Below are positions 58,902-64,000 of a stretch of DNA of 64,000 nt, in pieces (the stretch's first letter is position 1; each line of letters starts with the position of its first letter). Under the pieces are notes generated by a model. It had not been told where the DNA came from. It was given only the letters and a program-made list of their open reading frames with translations, and made no database searches. Source of the stretch: Fomitopsis serialis (taxonomy: Eukaryota > Basidiomycota > Agaricomycetes > Polyporales > Fomitopsidaceae); contig NW_025954991.1 of assembly GCF_022376445.1 (NCBI RefSeq), forward strand, positions 310,001 to 374,000, read 5' to 3'. The translations under genes and the position numbers were made by a program.

Positions 58902-60560
58902 ATGTCACGACGCTCCCACTCGCCGTCGTCGCCGCGCCTCGCAAAGCGACCAAGACTAGACTTTGAACCGTTGACCCCGGAGGACTACAAGGATGGTCTC
59001 ATGCTCGCCCCGATGGTCAGATCAGGCGCATGTGCGTACGTTCGTACAGCTCTAACCGTTCGCATCTTCTGATTAGTGAAAAGTGCCTACCCGTCTGTAT
59101 TCCCTGAAGCATGGGGCGTCGCTGGTGTGGGGTCCAGAGACAATAGACAAGGCGATTTTGCACGCCGAGCGGGTCGTCGATCGTGAGTTACATGGTTTTA
59201 CTTTGCGCGATCCGTTCTCAATGCGTTTGTAGCTGCCACCGGTGTCGTCTCATACAACGGAAAGTCAAAGGCGATCTTCATGACACACCCCATCGAGAAG
59301 CCCTACCTCATCTACCAGATAGGCTCCGCCGACCCCGAGACCGCCGTCCAAGCAGCGAAGGCCGTTATGAACGACGTCGCCGGCTTTGACCTCAACTGCG
59401 GGTGTCCGAAGCCCTTCTCCACGCACTCCGGAATGGGCGCAGCTCTCCTGACGAACCCCGACCTCCTCTGCTCCATCCTCAGCGCCCTCCGAGAAGCCAT
59501 GCCCCCCGAGCTCTCGATATCTGCGAAAATCCGTTTGCTACCTACGCAAGAGGAAACGCTCAAGCTCGTCGAACGCATCATCGGCACCGGCGTGAGCGCG
59601 TTGACGGTGCACTGTCGGACGCGGAACCAGCGCAAGCGGGAGCCTGCGCACGTCGACCGGCTGCGTGAGATAGTGGAGTTTGTCGAGGGAATGGGCCGGG
59701 GCGTGGCTGTCATCGAGAACGGCGACTGCGAGGGTTATGAGGATGCAGTCCGGATACGAGAAATCACAAGTGCGTGTCGATTCTTTCAGAACAAAGCGTC
59801 GGTGCTCATGCCAAGGCCTGGCCATGTGGCGGTTATCGCCACTCAGGAGCGCATTCATGTATGATTGCCACCGCGGCTGAGTCCAACCCAAGTTGCTTCT
59901 CCCCAACACCTCTGGTCGACCTCGAGCACACTCTCATCCCTTCATATCTGCGACTGGTAGGTTGAGCATACTCCCACTCGCGCCGTCGATCCCTTTCTAA
60001 TCTGGGCAACGCCTTCTCAGAGCAAATACCTCGGCAACAACTGGGGCGTGACCAAGTTTTGCACCTCGCAGTTCCAAGGCACACGCGTCAACGCGTCTCG
60101 CTCTGATCTCAAGAACCTTCGGGCTGCAATCCAGAAAGCTAAGGATTTCGAAGGCATGGAGGACGTCATAGGGACAGGGTCGGGGGAGGCAGAGTTTCGC
60201 GAGATAGTGGAGGCGATCGAGAAGCGGGGAGGGCGCCGCGTCAAGGTGCAAGTGCTCAACCGCGGTGCAGATGCTACACGAGACAGCGCTGCGTCCGCCC
60301 CCGCAGAGACAGAAAATGTTGCCACTGAGGGTCCTACGTCTGGGATCTCGGAGAAGGCGCCACAAACCGAGCACGTCCCGAGGTCGACTGCGGATGCGAA
60401 CGACTCGAGGGACGACCTGCACACGCCCCCGACTGGCACTGCTGATCCCTCCGTAATGAACGCGCCTCTCGCGCCTGCAAACGAGATGAGGATGCCACTG
60501 CCAGCGATGATCACCGGCGAACTTCCTACTCCTACGCCCACCCCTCGAATTGGTTGTTAG
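58902..60560 (+). CDS. tRNA-dihydrouridine synthase (DUS2/SMM1 family)
   Basis: Predicted 471 residues from five exons: 58902-59031, 59084-59182, 59233-59769, 59847-59956 and 60021-60560. DUS2 uses FMN and NAD(P)H to reduce uridine 20 in the tRNA D-loop. Family motifs are MLAPMVRSGALPTRLYSLK near the N-terminus (split by intron 1, acceptor AAAAG), FDLNCGCPKPFS with the predicted catalytic C134, LTVHCRTRNQR, and IENGDCEGYEDA followed by MIATAAESNPSCF. The short basic N-terminal leader (RRSHSPSSPRLAKRPR) may target the nucleus. The last 80 residues are low-complexity and Pro/Thr-rich, and I see no double-stranded-RNA-binding domain. No frame lesions. Confidence 0.9.
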
Positions 60561-60863
60561 AGTCGCAGGGACGGGCCCTGTATACTGGTTTGCGCACTCT
60601 ATGTATCATTTGGTCTTGCATCCACTGTACCGTCGTCTTCGATACATTATCATACTTATGCCGACCGCAGCGTAGCTGCCACTCCGCTCAGAAATTCATG
60701 AAAGTATAAATAAAGCCACCCAGTCACTACTACTAGGACGGCCAAGTTATGCAGACATGTAAATAAGTCGTGTATAGCGAACCTCAAGTCGTTACATCTT
60801 CGTAAGGATCATGCTGTCAACAGCGTATGTCGGAGGCAGACGTTCGACGTTCACCGGCTAGGA
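60561..60863. other. convergent spacer
   Basis: AT-rich 3' region shared by DUS2 and the surface protein, with several AATAAA-like words near 60705. Confidence 0.4.
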
Positions 60864-61843
60864 TCAGAGCACGATGAAGGCGCCGCCGAGGAGGCTGGTG
60901 AGCACCGTGACGGCGCCCATCATCATCGGCTTTGACATGCTCAGAGCCTGCATGCTCAGCGCACCGTTGCTCGTCGGGAACGCGCTCGTCCAAGTACTTG
61001 ACGCCGTGCTCGACGAGGACGACGCGGTGGACGAGCCACTGTGGGACGAGCTTGATGATGCGGTGGACGAGATGTGATGCCGGTGGGACGAGGCACTGCC
61101 CGTGTGAGAGTGAGAGTGCGACACACTAGAGGACCGTCAGAGAGCCGTCGGTGCGTGAGTGCGGCGGGACTTACCTCGACGGGATGAGGAAGGTGTGGCC
61201 GGCGAACGTCGTCGTCGCCACCGGGCGCGAGTGTGACTGGCCAGGGAGCGAGGTGGTAGCCAGGGTGATCGCAGGACCTCCGACGGACGTGACCTCAACG
61301 ACGGGAGCACCGTGGATGGCTATACGGACCTCCTGTGAGACAGAGGTCAGGAATAGAGAGAAGGTACATACTGGTCACAGTTGCATGGACGCGAGCAGTC
61401 GAAGTTCCGAGCTCGGAGGTCGCAGACCGGTAGATCGAGGAAGCTGCGAGGATGATAGTTAACATTGGAAAGGAAGAAGTCGATGTTCGCGTAGAACCTA
61501 CCTTCCGCATTCAAAATACCAGCCGCCACTTCTCCGCGTGTTAGTATGCAGTGAGTGAACAATGGTGAAGTCAGAACATACCGCCATGGGTTGCTTGTCC
61601 CCAGACAGAGCCAACTATACATATCATACTTTAGTGTCGCGTCGCGTCGACTTCACAGTACGGACACTCACCGACAGATGTTGCATGTCCGAACAACGAG
61701 CTCGCCTCACTCACAACTACAACATAACGTCAGCTCATCTCTTCGCGCCAAACTGCGGAACACTCACGGTCGCGCTGCGCAATGGGAGCCGCGTTGACAA
61801 CAGCGAAGGAGAGGAGGGCGTACACGAAAACTTTGGCCAGCAT
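60864..61843 (-). CDS. secreted Ser/Thr-rich, probably GPI-anchored protein
   Basis: Predicted 219 residues from about seven exons. The signal peptide is MLAKVFVYALLSFAVVNA. A middle part (TIHGAPVVEVTSVGGPAITL, FAGHTFLIPS) carries no domain I recognise. It is followed by a His/Ser-rich and then poly-Ser/Thr stretch (residues 133-180) likely to be O-glycosylated. The C-terminus ends in a hydrophobic tail (MMMGAVTVLTSLLGGAFIVL) preceded by small residues, as for GPI attachment. The intron ending CGTATAG at about 61320 was chosen because the nearer CACAG acceptor leads to a stop. It is divergent from the RecQ-like gene. Confidence 0.65.
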
Positions 61844-62264
61844 GTCGTAAATAAAAGGCTACAAGGGCAGCACCAGGCTGAATACGAAGGAAAACGACGG
61901 AGGTGGATTAGACCCGTGAAAGTGAAAAGGGAGTAATCGGGTTGTTCGAGTGCCGCACTCGCGCTTTTATCGTCGGGCGCAGCCTTCGGATCCATCTAGT
62001 CTCGAACCCGCCTCTCACGGACACCCTAAAAGGGAACCCGTCCGTGAGAGTCTGGACGAGAACGAGCGCCCTAGGGGACCTTTGCGTCTCGCGACTCGCG
62101 GCGGGCGCTTCACTCACTCGCGCGTCGCGTCGCCTGTACCATCGCGCTCTCCTGCGTGTGCGGCGCGATGTATAATACCCTTCTTTAACTGCAATCCATT
62201 CGTTTGTCTCCGGAAACCCGCGTGGCTGTCTTTCTACGCGTTTAGAGCTCTTCGGAGCTGTAAA
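61844..62264. promoter_or_regulatory. divergent promoter with an 11-bp inverted repeat
   Basis: The 421-bp gap separates the starts of the surface-protein gene (minus) and the helicase gene (plus). It contains a perfect inverted repeat, CTCTCACGGAC at 62012-62022 and GTCCGTGAGAG at 62040-62050, with a 17-base spacer. It could be a regulator-binding site or a cruciform; this is inference from symmetry only. Confidence 0.5.
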
Positions 62265-64000
62265 ATGCAAGCTGCAGTATGGCCTCCACCTCGCAAGCGT
62301 CGTCGTGCTGAGCAGGACTCGCAATCCACACATGCCCCACGTACACCATTGACAGGCTCGTCGACCAATGTCCAGCTCCTTACACCTCACTCGCCAACCC
62401 GCCATGTTCAGGCCAGTGGCCAGTCTCTTGCTCGTGAGCAGTCGAGGGGCAGTCCTTCCGACTCGCCGGGTCGCATATCACCACTCGCCTCGAAGGCCAA
62501 GAATCACCACGCTCTCTACCGCAATGGCTACGTTCTCAAAGAGAAACCCCCTCCCTACAAACCATACTCTCTCAACGCTCCAGGACGGCGTCGGCGCCAG
62601 GCCTTCGCATTCGAGTGCGATCTTCCGCCCAAGATCAATCCGACCACACCACTCCTGAGAACACAGTGGAGCATGCTTGCTCGCGGTGCAAAAGCTATCC
62701 CGCTCGAGGGAGAGGTCAAAGAGCTTCAAATGGAGTGCTCCAATGCAATTCTCGCTCGCAGTGGGGACATCTGCGTGATTGCACCGACCGGCTTCGGCAA
62801 GTCTCTCCTATGGACTCTCCCGCTCCTTACTCTGGATCGCGGTGTAGTCCTCGTTATCACACCTTTTACGAGCCTCGGAGAGGAAGGTCAGAATCAGTGA
62901 GTCCGCACACATCTGCTTATGTTATAACCGTTTGTTCATGTCACTGCGATCACAGGACGAACACACTGGGTATCCCGTCGGTGTTCATACATGCAGGCCG
63001 CAAGGACTCAGCAACCCTTGAACAGGTTGCGAGTGGATTTTATCGCGTGACCTACGTCTGCGTCGAGATGCTGGAGTCGCCCGTGTTTGCGCAGATCCTG
63101 TACTCCGAGTGGTACAAGCGCCAGCTCGTCGCGATCTTCATCGACGAAGCGCATTGCGTTCACGAGTCGGACACTTGGCGTCCTGCGTATGGCCGGATGC
63201 ATCAGCTGCGAACGACTGTGGGTAGTATGACCCCATTGATCGCCATGTCGGCTACTCTGCCTGCGCTGTATCGGGCGTCACTCACTGCGCATGTGGGAAT
63301 GAAGGATGATTACATCCTCTTCAACATCGGAAACTTCCGTCCGGAGCTCTCGACAGTTGTCATACACATGGAGCACGATGTGAAGAGCTTCAAGGACCTC
63401 CGATTTGTGTTGCCGCGTGGGGGACAGTCACTCGCAGACCTGGACAAGTCAATTGTCTATTGTGATGACACAACACTGCTCACCGAAATGCTCTATTGGT
63501 TCCGACAGAAGCTCGAGGACCTCTCCCTTCCCGGAAGTGCGGTCGACATCCTGCACGCCGGCCTATCTCCGGACCATCAGAGTCGAGCACTAGCAGACTT
63601 CAAAACAGGACGGACGCGGATACTCTTGTCGACCGAAAAGCTTGGCGCAGGCATGAATTTTCCGTTGGTAAAGCGAGTCATCCAGTACCTCTGCAGTGGT
63701 CTCACTATGGCAAAAGCGGACCAGCGCCGTGGGCGTGGTGCGAGAAGCCCCGGCATGACTGCAGTAGGCTATTTCATTGCAGAGAAGAAGTTCGAGCGCG
63801 GAGGCAAATTGAGTCCGCAGAAGCCTGGCCATGAGGACCCTGGGATAATCGAGTTGGTCCAGACAGAGCGCTGCTGCGACTCCGTCTTTGATCATTACCT
63901 CGAGAACCCCCCACGCCCATCTGATAGTGCCCATCTAGTACCACGTCGTCTCTGCTGCTCCAATTGCTACCCCCAGCTCATCCCTCCGCGCGAGTTCGAG
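62265..64000 (+). CDS. RecQ-like DEAH-box helicase, 3' end beyond the window
   Basis: Superfamily 2 helicase of the RecQ-like type often multiplied in Agaricomycetes. Exons are 62265-62896 and 62956 to the window end, open throughout. The N-terminal 130 residues are polar and basic (PPPRKRRRAEQ). Helicase motifs in order are Q-like start, I APTGFGKS, Ia ITPFTSLGEEG, II FIDEAH, III MSATLP, IV-V SIVYCDD and STEKLGAGMNFP, and VI DQRRGRGARSPG. A Cys-rich end (RCCDSVFDHY, CCSNCYP) resembles the RecQ zinc-binding domain. RecQ helicases unwind DNA 3' to 5' in repair; whether this one is a housekeeping or lineage-specific member is unclear. The start is the first ATG that precedes the family-like basic leader. 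The ORF is open further upstream to 61950. Confidence 0.85.

Noticed and set aside
59084..59182. Apparent frameshift in DUS2 exon 2
   Set aside because: Choosing the acceptor GAAAAG at 59083 instead of the earlier TTAG restores the conserved ALPTRLYSLK motif, so the gene is intact.
1..64000. tRNA, rRNA or CRISPR features
   Set aside because: Scanning by eye for B-box-like GGTTCGA words gave isolated hits (for example 643 and 15936) without a matching A box or acceptor stem, and no regularly spaced repeats were found.

Overview
The window looks like an Agaricomycete (mushroom-forming basidiomycete) chromosome segment. Genes carry many short introns of about 45-75 bp with GT-AG borders, microexons of 11-24 bp occur, and the gene content is typical of the group: two clades of terpene synthase, a fungal-type tetraspanin, secreted pepsin-like proteases, a DUF6533-type membrane protein, an MHYT hybrid histidine kinase and a RecQ-like helicase. 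A wood-decay polypore is a plausible guess, but only a guess.

Layout. 1-7.3 kb: a frame-broken sesquiterpene synthase, a decayed KTI13/ATS1 copy, an intact trichodiene-synthase-like terpene synthase and a diverged SWI5 paralogue. 8.1-21.7 kb: two tandem full-length ABCA-type transporters, both frame-broken as sequenced. 22.2-27.8 kb: a small acidic protein and, convergent to it, the dynactin p150 large subunit (frame-broken). 29.7-34.5 kb: an MHYT hybrid histidine kinase. 35.6-37.9 kb: intact SWI5 and intact KTI13/ATS1, tail to tail. 38.6-48.6 kb: two secreted aspartic proteases in inverted orientation flanking MAU2/SCC4 (cohesin loader) and a tetraspanin. 50-58 kb: a homeodomain protein, three Alr4036-type FMN-binding (pyridoxamine-oxidase-like) paralogues and a DUF6533 membrane protein. 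58.9-64 kb: DUS2, a Ser/Thr-rich surface protein and a RecQ-like helicase that runs off the end.

Main result. The block at about 3.24-7.26 kb is an inverted, diverged copy of about 35.19-37.96 kb. It carries KTI13 and SWI5 tail to tail with matching promoters. The left copy has a terpene synthase between the two genes. In it KTI13 has decayed, while SWI5 keeps all five exons and an open frame although its conserved core has changed.

Caution. Single-base deletions are frequent in genes left of about 27.4 kb (STS, both ABCs, dynactin) and absent from about 17 kb of coding sequence to the right. After allowing for them, the catalytic motifs remain canonical. An unpolished assembly stretch is therefore at least as likely as decay for those four genes. 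The KTI13 copy is different, because it also has heavy substitution. No transposon, CRISPR array or convincing RNA gene was found.
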